A stretch of DNA of 64,000 nt from Acidimicrobiales bacterium (GCA_029263175.1 JAJCXZ010000069.1:40902-104901), one strand, 5' to 3'. Counted from the first letter of the stretch, positions 42,374 through 51,309 are shown. The notes: generated from the letters alone by a model not told the origin. Translations and numbers: made by a program.

Positions 42374-43969
42374 CTACGAGAGCCTTGCGGTTTGGTGGGG
42401 GATGAAGTCGGCGATGTCATCGGCCAGAACAAGATCCAGAAGGATCGAGAAGGCCTCGTCGAAATGGCCCGTAGACCACACGGCTTCGCCGAGAGACTCG
42501 CGCAAGTCTTCATGCTCTTCATCAGCGAGCCGCCGAATAAGTGACTCATCAACAGTGAGCCCGTTCGTGAGCTCGACGGCGTGGTGACGCCACTGCCAGA
42601 TCTGGACCCGACAGAGCTCGGCCATGGCGAGGTCCTCGATGTGGTCCTCGATTGCGACTGCGCCTGTGCCGGCGAGCCACTCGCCGAGATAGTGGAGTCC
42701 GATCCGCAGGTTGCGACGGAGTCCGTCCTCGGTGCAACTTCCGCGGGTGGTCGTGACGGCGAGAAGGTCGCCGGCGGTGACGTAGACATCGTCGCGCTGG
42801 AACTCGATCTGGTTGGGCCGGTAGCTGAGGACCCGGTCGAACTCGGCCTCGGCGAGCGCCACGATCGCAGGGTGAGCGATGCGGGTGCCGTCGAAGCCGT
42901 CACCGGCCTCCCGACGCTTGTCGACGGTGACCTTTCGCAAAGCCGCTGCGGTGCGATCGGGATTGATCGGGTCGGGCACGATTCCGGACATGCCGCCGAG
43001 CGCATGGGCGGCACGGCGATGACACACCGAGACCAGCAGTTCCGTGAACGAGCGAATGAACGGCGTAGTGGCTCCGAGATCGATGCGATCGGGTAGGACG
43101 AAGGCCGGATCATTGCGAAACGACTTCACGATCGAGAACAGGTAGTCCCAGTTGCCGGTGTGGAGACCGGTGATGTGATCGCGTAGCTCGAAGAGGATCT
43201 CGTCCATCTCGAAGGCGGCCGCGATCGTCTCGACGAGCACGGTGACGCGGATCGTGCCGCGGTACAGGCCCAACCGTTGCTCGGTGAACTCGAGCACATC
43301 GGACCAGAGGCGAGCGTCAGCGGCACCTTCGAATTTCGGTAGATAGAAGTAGGGACCGGTGCCGGCCGCGATGGCCGGAAGAGCGTTGTGGAACGCACAC
43401 ACCCCGAAGTCGAAGAGGCTGGCCGCGATCGGTTCGCCGTCGATCTTCATGTGGGGTTCGTCGAGGTGCCAGCCCCGCGTTCGCACCATGAGCGTGGCGG
43501 CATCGGGGTGCGGGGCGCGGACCTCGCCGTCGACCACCGCGGTGAGGGTGCCGGCGTAGGCGTCGCGGAGATCTGCCTGGCCCTCGAGCACGTTGTCCCA
43601 TGTAGGTGTGGTCGTGTCCTCGAAGTCGGCCATGAAAACGCTGGCGCCGGAGTTCAGCGCCTCCACCATTGCGTCTCGCCGAACCGGACCGGTGAGTTCG
43701 GTGCGACGGTTGGACAGGTCGAGCGGTGGCGGCGCAATGTGCCATTCGCCGGCGCGGATGTGGGCGGTCTCGGGGTTGAACGACGGAAGTTGGCCGGACG
43801 CGAAGCGTTCGGCTGCCTCGGTGTGCGCGGCAAGCAACCGACGCCGGGCCGGTTGGAACGTGCGGTGGAGATCGACAAGGAACTCCTGCACGTCAGGCGT
43901 CAGAACCGGGTCAACCAAACTGTGAGGGGTCAAGTCGACGCTATGAAGCACATCAACGGCCGTTGCCAT
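42374..43969 (-). CDS. aceB: malate synthase A
   Basis: Predicted 531 residues from ATG 43969 (E. coli AceB has 533); a reading to 44050 would extend into the operator region. It condenses glyoxylate with acetyl-CoA to malate, the second shunt step. Landmarks: 'RRDAMVEALNSGASVFMADFEDTTTPTWDN', 'RTRGWHLDEPH', 'FYLPKFEGAADARLW', 'VLVETIAAAFEMDEILFELRDHITGLHTGNWDYLFS' and 'IEDHIEDLAMAE' with the catalytic Asp region. First gene of aceB-aceA and divergent from the regulator at 44071. No clear ribosome-binding site. Confidence 0.96.
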   Translation of the reverse strand: MATAVDVLHSVDLTPHSLVDPVLTPDVQEFLVDLHRTFQPARRRLLAAHTEAAERFASGQLPSFNPETAHIRAGEWHIAPPPLDLSNRRTELTGPVRRDAMVEALNSGASVFMADFEDTTTPTWDNVLEGQADLRDAYAGTLTAVVDGEVRAPHPDAATLMVRTRGWHLDEPHMKIDGEPIAASLFDFGVCAFHNALPAIAAGTGPYFYLPKFEGAADARLWSDVLEFTEQRLGLYRGTIRVTVLVETIAAAFEMDEILFELRDHITGLHTGNWDYLFSIVKSFRNDPAFVLPDRIDLGATTPFIRSFTELLVSVCHRRAAHALGGMSGIVPDPINPDRTAAALRKVTVDKRREAGDGFDGTRIAHPAIVALAEAEFDRVLSYRPNQIEFQRDDVYVTAGDLLAVTTTRGSCTEDGLRRNLRIGLHYLGEWLAGTGAVAIEDHIEDLAMAELCRVQIWQWRHHAVELTNGLTVDESLIRRLADEEHEDLRESLGEAVWSTGHFDEAFSILLDLVLADDIADFIPHQTARLS

Positions 43970-44006
43970 GTATGGAGCTTCGGCGCGATGAGAAAGAAGA
44001 ACAACG

Positions 44007-44018
44007 TGACTTATGTCA
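44007..44018. promoter_or_regulatory. short inverted repeat TGAC-N4-GTCA in the aceB/ramB gap
   Basis: TGAC (44007-44010) and GTCA (44015-44018) flank TTAT. It lies between the divergent aceB and regulator genes, 38 nt from the aceB start. It may be an operator half of a CRP- or GntR-like site, but arms of 4 bp occur often by chance. Confidence 0.25.
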
Positions 44019-44034
44019 TGATCTAGCAGAAACG

Positions 44035-44051
44035 TTTGCGTTTTCCGCAAA
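44035..44051. promoter_or_regulatory. candidate RamB-type operator (TTTGCG-N5-CGCAAA)
   Basis: A perfect inverted repeat TTTGCG-TTTTC-CGCAAA between aceB and the divergent regulator gene, 20 nt before the regulator ATG. Each half contains TTTGC, as in the TTTGCAAA-type site known for corynebacterial RamB (established knowledge). It is well placed to control both aceBA and the regulator. Confidence 0.55.
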
Positions 44052-44070
44052 ATCTGACACTCTTTCGGTT

Positions 44071-45537
44071 ATGGCCGATGACTTTGACCTTCTCGTCTTG
44101 GGAAACCGCATCCGCCACGCCCGTCGTCGCGCCGGCGCAACGCTCGCCGACTTGAGCGAACGTGTCGGTCGACCGGTTCCGTACCTGTCCCAACTCGAGA
44201 ATGGGAAGGTCGAGCCGAAGCTCTCGCTTGTGGGCGACGTCGCCGCCGCACTCGACACGACCACCGCAGACTTGCTCGACACGGCACCGCCCAACCGTCG
44301 CGCTGAGCTCGAGATCACGATCGAACGGGCCCAAGCCGACCATCGCTACACGGCGCTGGGTCTCCCTCACCTGAAACCATCGGCCAAGACCTCCGACGAT
44401 GTGCTCGAGCATGTGGTCGCGCTCTGGACCGCGTACACCGACCGTCCGGCCGCGCCGCCCACATCCGATGAGGCTGCCGTGCGAGCTCGTGCCGCCAACA
44501 ACGCGTTACGCACTGAGATGAGCGAGCGGGGCAACTACTTCGCCGAGATCGAAGCCGTCGCGGCCCGAGCGCTCGGGGCTGCGGGCTACTCAGGTGCGGG
44601 TCCGATCTCAGAGCGGGTACTCACCGAACTGGCGTCTTGGTGCGGCTTCCGCATCGAGCGGGTGAACCACATGCCTCGAAGCGCTCGGAGCATCACCGAT
44701 CGACGCGACAAGATCATCTTCATCCCCGATCGTGGTGGGTTGAAGATCCGGCAGGCCCGCAGCGTCGTGTTGCAGACCCTCGGCCACTTTGCATTGGACC
44801 ACGCCGAGACGTCGGACTTCGCCGGTTACCTCCGTCAGCGCATCGAATCCAACTACTTTGCAGCCGCCGTGCTCGCTCCCGAGCAGGCCGCCGTCACGTT
44901 CCTGAAAGAAGCCGACGAGGCGGAAGACATCTCCGTGGAGGACCTGAAAGAGGTCTTCTACATCTCCTACGAGATGGCGGCGCACCGGTTCACGAATCTC
45001 GCCACCAAGCACTTCGACATCCCGTGCCACTTCCTGCGCACCGACTCGGAGGGCGTGATCGACAAGGCCTACCAGAACGACAACATCAAGTTCCCGACCG
45101 CCACCGATGGGGGGCACGAGGGTGAACGGGTGGCTCGTCAGTGGGGAAGCCGACAGGCCTGGAACGCAACGGGGAGCTTTCTGCTTCACAGTCAATACAC
45201 CGTCACCGACGACGGTGAGTACTTCTGCACGACATACATCGAGACCGAGGGAAGCCGAAATTCCCATGCGATCGCCCTGGGGACGCCGGCGCAGTACGCC
45301 TCCCGGTTCCGCGGCAGCGACACCCTGCGTCGTGAGTATGCCCGAGCCCGTGAGCTCGAACCGGACCCGGTCCTGATGGAACAGTGGCAAGACTCTGCCT
45401 GGCCGTCGGCCGCCGAACGCTCCCACGTCTTGTCGGCACTCCCCCCATCAAGTCGTCAGTTCACCCCGTTCCCCGGAATCGATCTGCTCGACGTCTACCG
45501 GTTCCTCGAACGTCAGCGCCGCTCCCGCCGCACCTAA
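44071..45537 (+). CDS. ramB: RamB/ScfR-type XRE regulator with IrrE-like and DUF2083 domains
   Basis: Predicted 488 residues from ATG 44071. An XRE helix-turn-helix at about 8-62 ('LGNRIRHARRRAGATLADLSERVGRPVPYLSQLENGKVEPKLSLV') is followed by an IrrE/ImmA-like segment (about 170-290, 'VVLQTLGHFALDHAETSDFAGYLRQRIESNYFAAAVLAP') in which the protease HExxH is not preserved, so it is probably a ligand sensor. The C-terminal cysteine-containing region ('IPCHFLRTDSEG', 'EYFCTTYIETEG') matches the DUF2083 tail of RamB. In corynebacteria RamB regulates acetate and glyoxylate genes, and here it is divergent from aceB-aceA. The symbol is by homology and context. Confidence 0.85.
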   Translation: MADDFDLLVLGNRIRHARRRAGATLADLSERVGRPVPYLSQLENGKVEPKLSLVGDVAAALDTTTADLLDTAPPNRRAELEITIERAQADHRYTALGLPHLKPSAKTSDDVLEHVVALWTAYTDRPAAPPTSDEAAVRARAANNALRTEMSERGNYFAEIEAVAARALGAAGYSGAGPISERVLTELASWCGFRIERVNHMPRSARSITDRRDKIIFIPDRGGLKIRQARSVVLQTLGHFALDHAETSDFAGYLRQRIESNYFAAAVLAPEQAAVTFLKEADEAEDISVEDLKEVFYISYEMAAHRFTNLATKHFDIPCHFLRTDSEGVIDKAYQNDNIKFPTATDGGHEGERVARQWGSRQAWNATGSFLLHSQYTVTDDGEYFCTTYIETEGSRNSHAIALGTPAQYASRFRGSDTLRREYARARELEPDPVLMEQWQDSAWPSAAERSHVLSALPPSSRQFTPFPGIDLLDVYRFLERQRRSRRT

Positions 45538-45569
45538 CGCACACTGGGGTCTGTCCCCAGCGTGCGTTA
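45535..45569. repeat. REP-like 35-nt hairpin, copy 1
   Basis: 15-nt arms TAACGCACACTGGGG and CCCCAGCGTGCGTTA around a TCTGT loop, one mismatch in the stem. The first TAA is the stop of the regulator gene, and the final TTA is the reverse of the TAA stop of the convergent 45567-46151 gene. It has a near-identical second copy at 57414-57448. It probably acts as a bidirectional terminator here. Confidence 0.8.
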
Positions 45570-46151
45570 GCGAGCGAGGATCACGAGGTGGTCGATGACG
45601 TCGATGGCGACATGGATGGTGTCGCGCCGCGAGTTGTGGAGCTGCAGGGTCATCACGTTGTAGCCGGCGGACCGGAGCTCACCGGTGAGCTCTTCGCCAC
45701 CGGTGGCGATCAGCACCCGAGGCCGCTCGGCACTGAGCTCGACGAGTGCGTCAGCCAACGCGAGATTGATGTCGAGAGGGCGATCGCCTGTCGGAATGTT
45801 GTCGCCGGGGGAGGGACGCAAGAGGGCAATGGCATCGTGGCGGATCACGATGTCGCCCAGGCGAGGTTCTCGAACGATCGCGAAATCGGAGCCGACGGCC
45901 ACGACCGCGCCGGTGTGACGGCTGCCCGCCGTTGTGGTGACAGTGACGGCTCGCCCGCGCTCGGCGAGGTCGATGATCGAGCCGATGAGCGTCGCTTCTT
46001 CTTCGGCCTGCCGTTCGAGCCAACGTTGGCGGGCGCGGGACCTGGCCGCCTGGTCAGCGGATCCTTCTGCGACCCATCGAGCGAGCGCGGCAAGAGGGTC
46101 GCCCGGGCTCAATCGGATCGGTTGGCACGGCGTCGTGGGTTCGTCAGACAC
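45567..46151 (-). CDS. conserved hypothetical protein, Sm-like core (putative)
   Basis: Predicted 194 residues from GTG 46151; a longer frame to 46235 would overlap the divergent phoH start. A helical N-terminal part with 'RARQRWLERQAEEEATLIGSIIDLAERG' leads into 'RAVTVTTTAGSRHTGAVVAVGSDFAIVREPRLGDIVIRHDAIALLRP', a run of short strands that looks like an Sm/Hfq-type barrel, then a second alpha/beta stretch ('RPRVLIATGGEELTGELRSAGYNVMTLQLHN'). A role in RNA binding is a guess from fold pattern only. Its stop codon lies in REP copy 1. Confidence 0.6.
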   Translation of the reverse strand: MSDEPTTPCQPIRLSPGDPLAALARWVAEGSADQAARSRARQRWLERQAEEEATLIGSIIDLAERGRAVTVTTTAGSRHTGAVVAVGSDFAIVREPRLGDIVIRHDAIALLRPSPGDNIPTGDRPLDINLALADALVELSAERPRVLIATGGEELTGELRSAGYNVMTLQLHNSRRDTIHVAIDVIDHLVILAR

Positions 46152-46204
46152 ACCCCGAGGGTAGCGATCGCGCGGAACTCGCTGCCGATGGGATCCCTGG
46201 GCGG

Positions 46205-46210
46205 TACCAT
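46205..46210 (+). promoter_or_regulatory. candidate -10 (TACCAT) for phoH
   Basis: TACCAT lies 12 nt before the phoH ATG, so the 5' leader would be only about 6 nt. This is a weaker example of the short-leader pattern seen at dnaG, glyS and uppS. Confidence 0.3.
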
Positions 46211-46222
46211 CGCGGACAGAAG

Positions 46223-47185
46223 ATGACCGAATCAACCACTATCCGGGTTCCCGGCAACCACCTGATGAGCGCGTTGCTCGGCGAGCACGATTGTCACCTG
46301 CGCCGTATCGAAGAAGCCTTTCTCGGCACCGACATCACCGTCCGCGGCAACGAGGTGCACCTGACCGGCGATGACGCCGACACGGTCGCGACCGTGTTCG
46401 AAGAACTCGTGGTCATGGCCGAACAGGGCCAGCGGCTCGACGAGCGCACCCTCACGCGCACGATCGACATGGTGCGCGCCGACGAACGGCCATCCTCGGT
46501 CTTCACCCACGAGGTGCTGCGTGCCGATCGAGGTCGCATCATTCGCCCGAAGTCTGCGGGCCAGAAGGCATACGTCGAGGCGATCGCCGACAGTGTGATC
46601 ACGTTTGGCATCGGACCAGCGGGCACCGGCAAGTCATGGCTTGCCGTGGCGATGGCCGTGCGAGCTCTGCAGGAGGGCGAGGTCGAACGCATCATCCTCA
46701 CCCGTCCGGCCGTGGAGGCCGGCGAGCGCCTGGGATTCCTGCCCGGCGACATGATGGCCAAGGTCGATCCTTACCTCCGTCCGCTCTACGACGCGCTACA
46801 CGACATGGTCGGCAACGACGGTATGGAGCGAATGGTCGATCGCGGCCTCGTGGAGGTTGCTCCGCTCGCATTCATGCGCGGTCGCACGCTGAACTCGTCG
46901 TTCATCATTCTCGACGAGGCGCAGAACACCACACCCGAGCAGATGAAGATGTTTCTCACTCGCATCGGCTTCGGATCAAAGGCTGTCGTCACCGGCGACA
47001 TCACCCAGGTCGATGTACAAAGCAGCAAAAGCGGCCTCGGCGGCCTCGAGCCGGTGCTCGGAGCCATCGATGGCGTCAACTTCGTTCGACTCAGCGGGCG
47101 CGATGTCGTGCGCCACCGCATCGTGCAGGACATCGTCGACGCCTACGAGAAGGCCACCGCCAACGAGAGCGGTAGCCCTTCGTGA
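46223..47185 (+). CDS. phoH: PhoH family ATPase
   Basis: A 320-residue PhoH-like protein. A KH-like N-terminal part (residues 1-100) precedes the ATPase with Walker A 'GPAGTGKS' (131-138), 'RPAVEAGERLGFLPGDMMAKVDPYLRPLYDAL', Walker B 'SFIILDEAQNTTPEQMKMFLTR' and 'VTGDITQVD'. PhoH proteins are linked to RNA metabolism and ribosome maturation, consistent with its coupling to ybeY: the stop overlaps the ybeY GTG start by 4 nt. First gene of phoH-ybeY-corC-era. Confidence 0.95.
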   Translation: MTESTTIRVPGNHLMSALLGEHDCHLRRIEEAFLGTDITVRGNEVHLTGDDADTVATVFEELVVMAEQGQRLDERTLTRTIDMVRADERPSSVFTHEVLRADRGRIIRPKSAGQKAYVEAIADSVITFGIGPAGTGKSWLAVAMAVRALQEGEVERIILTRPAVEAGERLGFLPGDMMAKVDPYLRPLYDALHDMVGNDGMERMVDRGLVEVAPLAFMRGRTLNSSFIILDEAQNTTPEQMKMFLTRIGFGSKAVVTGDITQVDVQSSKSGLGGLEPVLGAIDGVNFVRLSGRDVVRHRIVQDIVDAYEKATANESGSPS

Positions 47186-47655
47186 GCGACGCTGCCAATC
47201 CTGTAGTGGTTGCGGTTGACGAACAAGCTGAGTCGGTGATCGACCTCGACCTCGACCGCTGGTCGACGCTGGCAGGGCATGCGCTCCGGCACCAGGGTGT
47301 AGTGAACGGCGAGCTCAACCTGTTGTTTGTCGACACCGATTCGATTCACGAACTCAATCGCGAACACATGGGCAAGGACCGGCCGACCGACGTCTTGTCC
47401 TTCCCGCTTGACGACGATGATGACCTGCCCGGTGAGATCCTGCTGGGAGACGTCGTCGTCTGTCCGGCGATTGCCGGGGCCAATGCTCCCGAGCACGCCG
47501 GCCAAGGCCATCACCGAGGGTCGATCGACGACGAGATCGCCCTTCTCGTTGTGCACGGTGTGCTGCATGTGCTCGGATACGACCACATCGAAGATGATGA
47601 GGCAGAAGAAATGGAAGCCTTGGAGCAGACGGTGCTTCTCGCGCACTACCGATGA
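47182..47655 (+). CDS. ybeY: endoribonuclease YbeY (16S rRNA maturation)
   Basis: A 157-residue metal-dependent endoribonuclease. The zinc-binding signature H125-G-V-L-H129-V-L-G-Y-D-H135 is complete, and 'LNREHMGKDRPTDVLSFPLDD' is the conserved substrate-side motif. It processes the 3' end of 16S rRNA and takes part in ribosome quality control. GTG start 47182 overlaps the phoH stop, and its own stop overlaps the next start (ATGA). An acidic run (DDDDD, about 77-82) replaces the usual shorter loop. Confidence 0.95.
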   Translation: MSDAANPVVVAVDEQAESVIDLDLDRWSTLAGHALRHQGVVNGELNLLFVDTDSIHELNREHMGKDRPTDVLSFPLDDDDDLPGEILLGDVVVCPAIAGANAPEHAGQGHHRGSIDDEIALLVVHGVLHVLGYDHIEDDEAEEMEALEQTVLLAHYR

Positions 47656-48896
47656 CCGCCGGCGTTGCGGTCGCCCTTGGGATTGCCGCACTTCTGGTCG
47701 TGCTCGCCGCGGTCGTGGCGACGGCTGAGACCGCGCTCACCCGTATCAGCCGCGCCCGCGCCGCGAGTCTGGTCACCGAGGACGATCCCGCTTCCGCCGC
47801 GCTCCTCGATCTCCTGTACGACCGCCAGGCGAGCCTCGCTCCTCTGTTGCTCATCCGCCTCGGAAGCCAGGTCGCGGCCGTTGCAGTGGTTGTGGTGGCG
47901 GTTCTCGAGGATCACGGCCAGACCGCGGCCACCGCTGCGGCGGTGACCATTGGGCTCGTGCTGTACGTCTTTGCCGAAGCAGCACCTAGGACCTGGGCCC
48001 TGCATCACCCGGACCTCGCCGCCCGAAGGGCGGCCCGGCCACTTCTCGGCATCCTGCGCATTGCCCCGCTGCGATGGGTGACCCGCTTGCTCAACCGCAT
48101 CGGAAACATGGTGAGCCCGGGCCCGGCTCGCGCTCCCGTCGTATCGGAAATCGAACTCATAGCGCTGACCGAAGCTGCTGCTGCTGGTGCCGAGATAGAG
48201 CACGAAGAGCGTGAACTGATCGAGTCGGTCTTCGCCCTCGGCGACACGATCATACGGGAGGTGATGGTGCCGCGGACTGACATGATCACGGTCGACGCAG
48301 TCGAAGGAGTCAGCGAAATCCTCGACCTGGTCTCCGACAAGGGGTTCAGTCGACTCCCGGTTGTCGGCGATGGGATCGACGACATCGTTGGGATCCTGAT
48401 GGTGAAAGACCTGCTGGGAGGGCGCCCCGAAGGGGAAGAACCGATCGGTGGACTCATGCGTCCGGCATGGTTCGTCCCCGAGACCAAACACGCAGACGAG
48501 TTGCTGCGCGAGATGCAGGTGGGTCGTCCTCATCTCGCCGTGGTTGTGGACGAATACGGCGGCACCGCCGGCCTGGTCACCCTTGAGGATCTCGTGGAGG
48601 AACTCGTCGGCGAGATCGTTGACGAATTCGACAAGGAAGAACCGCTCTTCGAGCCTACGGCCGGAGGAGGGCTGATCGTTCACGGCCGCATGCCGGTCGA
48701 TCAACTGGAGTCGTTGATCGACGCCGAACTCGACGACGGCGACTGGGACACGGTCGGTGGTCTGATCTTCAACACGCTCGGGCATGTTCCCGAGATCGGG
48801 GAGTCTGTCGACAACGGTCAGATACGGTTCGGGGTGGAACGAATGGAAGGGCGCCGAATCACCCGAGTGCGCCTGTCGAGACTCACGGATGACTGA
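47652..48896 (+). CDS. CNNM/CorC family membrane protein (CBS domains)
   Basis: A 414-residue protein of the HlyC/CorC (CNNM-type) family, associated with magnesium or cobalt transport. N-terminal DUF21 membrane domain about 1-140 with the first segment 'VAVALGIAALLVVLAAVVATAETALTRISRARA', two CBS domains about 195-310 ('MVPRTDMITVDAVEGVSEILDLVSDKGFSRLPVVGD', 'AVVVDEYGGTAGLVTLEDLVEELVGEI') and a CorC_HlyC C-terminal domain ('GLIVHGRMPVDQLESLIDAEL', 'DTVGGLIFNTLGHVPEIGE'). ATG start overlaps the ybeY stop; era begins 8 nt before its stop. Confidence 0.92.
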   Translation: MTAGVAVALGIAALLVVLAAVVATAETALTRISRARAASLVTEDDPASAALLDLLYDRQASLAPLLLIRLGSQVAAVAVVVVAVLEDHGQTAATAAAVTIGLVLYVFAEAAPRTWALHHPDLAARRAARPLLGILRIAPLRWVTRLLNRIGNMVSPGPARAPVVSEIELIALTEAAAAGAEIEHEERELIESVFALGDTIIREVMVPRTDMITVDAVEGVSEILDLVSDKGFSRLPVVGDGIDDIVGILMVKDLLGGRPEGEEPIGGLMRPAWFVPETKHADELLREMQVGRPHLAVVVDEYGGTAGLVTLEDLVEELVGEIVDEFDKEEPLFEPTAGGGLIVHGRMPVDQLESLIDAELDDGDWDTVGGLIFNTLGHVPEIGESVDNGQIRFGVERMEGRRITRVRLSRLTDD

Positions 48897-49761
48897 CGCT
48901 GAATCCACGACCGAGGAGACCGAGCATCAGTCGGGTTTCGTGTCCCTTGTGGGCCGCCCCAACGCCGGCAAGTCGACTCTGCTCAACCAGATCCTCGGGC
49001 AGAAGGTTTCGATCGTCTCGGACAAGCCGCAGACCACGCGGACACAGATCCGCGGCGTGCTGACCAAGCCCGACTTCCAACTGATCTTTGTCGACACCCC
49101 CGGCATCCACAAGCCGCGGAGCGCGCTGGGATCGAGCCTCAACGCCACTGCCGCCGATGCCACCCGTTCCGTCGACGTTGTGTGCTTCGTCCTGGACGCC
49201 ACTGCGCCCTACGGTCGCGGCGACGAATACATCGCCAAGTCACTCCCTTCGAACGCCGTGGTTGTCGTCACCAAGGCCGACATCGCCAAACCCGAGCAGG
49301 TGCTGAGCCAATTGTCAGCCACCTCGGAGCTCGATGCGAATGCATGGTTCCCCGTTTCCGGCAAGACCGGTGAGGGTGTCGACGAGCTCATCGCCCACCT
49401 ACGGGGCCGGCTCCCAGTCGGTCCGCAGTTCTACCCCGACGACATGATCACCGATGTTCCCGACGCGTTCTGGGTCGCCGAGTTGGTCCGTGAGCAGCTT
49501 CTTGCCGTCGCTCGTCAGGAGCTTCCGCACTCGATCGCAACTCGCGTCACAGAATGGGAATGGCCTCGTGTCCGGTGCGAGATCCTCGTCGAGCGTGAAT
49601 CGCAGAAGGCGATGGTCATCGGCAAGGGCGGCGAGACGCTCAAGAAGGCCGGCACGGCGGTGCGTCGACAGATGCCCGACGGCGCGTTCATCGAGTTGTT
49701 CGTGCGGGTTGAGAAGAACTGGCAACGGCGTCCGGCGTCGGTTGCCGAGCTGGGCTACTGA
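48889..49761 (+). CDS. era: GTPase Era
   Basis: Predicted 290-residue Era GTPase from ATG 48889, overlapping the corC stop by 8 nt. G1 'GRPNAGKS' (22-29), G2 region 'QTTRTQIRG', G3 'DTPGIH', G4 'TKAD' and G5-like 'PVSGKTGEG' are all present. The C-terminal KH domain carries 'AMVIGKGGETLKKAGTAVRRQM' that binds the 3' end of 16S rRNA during 30S maturation. Context with phoH and ybeY forms an rRNA-maturation operon. It ends convergent to the 49768 gene with stops only 6 nt apart. Confidence 0.97.
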   Translation: MTDAESTTEETEHQSGFVSLVGRPNAGKSTLLNQILGQKVSIVSDKPQTTRTQIRGVLTKPDFQLIFVDTPGIHKPRSALGSSLNATAADATRSVDVVCFVLDATAPYGRGDEYIAKSLPSNAVVVVTKADIAKPEQVLSQLSATSELDANAWFPVSGKTGEGVDELIAHLRGRLPVGPQFYPDDMITDVPDAFWVAELVREQLLAVARQELPHSIATRVTEWEWPRVRCEILVERESQKAMVIGKGGETLKKAGTAVRRQMPDGAFIELFVRVEKNWQRRPASVAELGY

Positions 49762-49767
49762 GTCCGC

Positions 49768-51309
49768 TCAGCTCCTGTTCGGATCCTCAGGCGCTTCGTC
49801 CCCGTACTTCTCGGCGAACGCCAGCCATTCGACCAACCAGGCCGTGTAGGCCGCTTCGTCGACCTCGCCGGATGCCGTCGGCAGAGGCGGAGGAACCGGG
49901 GCCGAGGCAGCCATCGCCGAGGCGGGAGCTGAACTGGTGGCAGGCACCGGCTCCGGTGGCGCCGTGAACGCAGACACCGTGGGTTCTGGCGAGGCGAACG
50001 GATTCGATCCGGCCTCCAAGGGCGGCTGGTGACTCTCGGTCCGCCCCTGCTCGGGTGCCGAAGGCGCCGGGGCATCGGGTGAGGGCTCGCTCGCAAGAGT
50101 TGACGGGACGAGGTTCTTGGGGAGGAAGGGTGGAGCCGATTCGCCAAACGGGTTCCGACGTATGTCTGAGATGGGTTCCGCGCCGGGTTCAGCGAAGGGA
50201 TTGGTGTCGCCGAACGGCGCCGCGTCCTGGAACGGGCTGTCCTCGAATGGAGTAGCGCCGAACGGGCTGTCGCTGAAGGGCTGACCGCCCCACGGATCGG
50301 GGTCTGGCGTGCTCGGTTCCGAACTTGCAAAGGGATTGATCGGCGACGAGGATTCGGTCTCCGCGATGTGGCGGGCCCGCTGGAAGGGGTCGGCGCTCGG
50401 GTGGACCGGAATCAGTCCAGCGCCATCGGCTTCAGGCGGGCGTTCGTTGTGGCGGAAAGGATCGAGGCCGGCACCCGCTGCCATCGGGTCTTCGGGCGAT
50501 TCGTCGACCCAACCTCCGAGCTCGGGCTCACCGTCGGCCAGGGGCACGGCCGCGAACGGGTCCGGTGAGAACAGGTCGTCGGGGGCGACTGGTGAACCCG
50601 GGGCGAACAGGGGGTCATCGGCTCCGGCAGCCGCGCTCATGGGGGCGCGGCGGGGGAGTGCAATCGAACTGTCGAGCTCGAGCTCGGGCTGCGATACCTG
50701 TTCGGGCACGGGGAGGCCTTCGAGGCGAATTCGCATCTCCGCGAGCAGCTCCTCGTGGTCTGACCTGCGCAGGTGACCGGCCGGGACGTCGTCCTTGCGC
50801 TGGAGGCGCATGGCGATCAGACCGACGGCCAGCAGGCAACCGATCCCCGCAATTGCCCAGGTGATCGGGTTGCGCACGTCGGAGCCACCGAGCCACGCGT
50901 GATATGTGCCGGCGGCGACAGTCACGATGGCCAGGCTGTGGGCGACTCGCCAAATGGCGTTGCTGATGCGCTTTCGGAGGAGCGATGTGAGTTCAACGGC
51001 GATGAGCGACCAGGCTGCGATGACACCCATGGACGCGGCGGTCGTTTCCCACGTTGACTCGCCCGGGATGAGGAGAGCCTTCCAGGTGAAGACCGCCGAG
51101 TCGTGCAGTATCAGGGTCCCGAGGTGGCCGATCAGAAAGATGACCGACACGCTGCTCAGGAACCGGTGCAGGTCGAAGAACCAAGGCCCGGTGCGCGACT
51201 TGATCGACTTCAGGGAAAGGAGCAACCCGATAAGGGCCGATCCACACGCTGTGGCCCAAGTCATCAGGCCTGCGGCGCGTGTTGCGTACCACCACACTTC
51301 TTCGTTCAC
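49768..51309 (-). CDS. ferric-reductase-like haem membrane domain with long disordered Pro-rich tail
   Basis: A 513-residue protein (GTG start). Residues about 10-165 form a six-helix ferric-reductase-like domain, with histidines spaced for haem binding in 'FFDLHRFLSSVSVIFLIGHLGTLILH' and 'IWRVAHSLAIVTVAAGTYHAWLGG'. From about 200 to 470 the sequence is low-complexity, rich in Pro, Asp, Ser and Phe, with recurring 'NPFA', 'DPF' and 'DSPFG' motifs. A short C-terminal helix (EVDEAAYTAWLVEWLAFAEKYGDE) closes it. No FAD/NAD domain follows, so it would be an electron relay rather than a full reductase. Confidence 0.7.
   Translation of the reverse strand: MNEEVWWYATRAAGLMTWATACGSALIGLLLSLKSIKSRTGPWFFDLHRFLSSVSVIFLIGHLGTLILHDSAVFTWKALLIPGESTWETTAASMGVIAAWSLIAVELTSLLRKRISNAIWRVAHSLAIVTVAAGTYHAWLGGSDVRNPITWAIAGIGCLLAVGLIAMRLQRKDDVPAGHLRRSDHEELLAEMRIRLEGLPVPEQVSQPELELDSSIALPRRAPMSAAAGADDPLFAPGSPVAPDDLFSPDPFAAVPLADGEPELGGWVDESPEDPMAAGAGLDPFRHNERPPEADGAGLIPVHPSADPFQRARHIAETESSSPINPFASSEPSTPDPDPWGGQPFSDSPFGATPFEDSPFQDAAPFGDTNPFAEPGAEPISDIRRNPFGESAPPFLPKNLVPSTLASEPSPDAPAPSAPEQGRTESHQPPLEAGSNPFASPEPTVSAFTAPPEPVPATSSAPASAMAASAPVPPPLPTASGEVDEAAYTAWLVEWLAFAEKYGDEAPEDPNRS

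Noticed and set aside
49757..49770. CTGAG-TCCG-CTCAG at the era stop as a special element
   Set aside because: Close convergent TGA/TCA stops create most of this symmetry automatically; 5-bp arms are not strong evidence.
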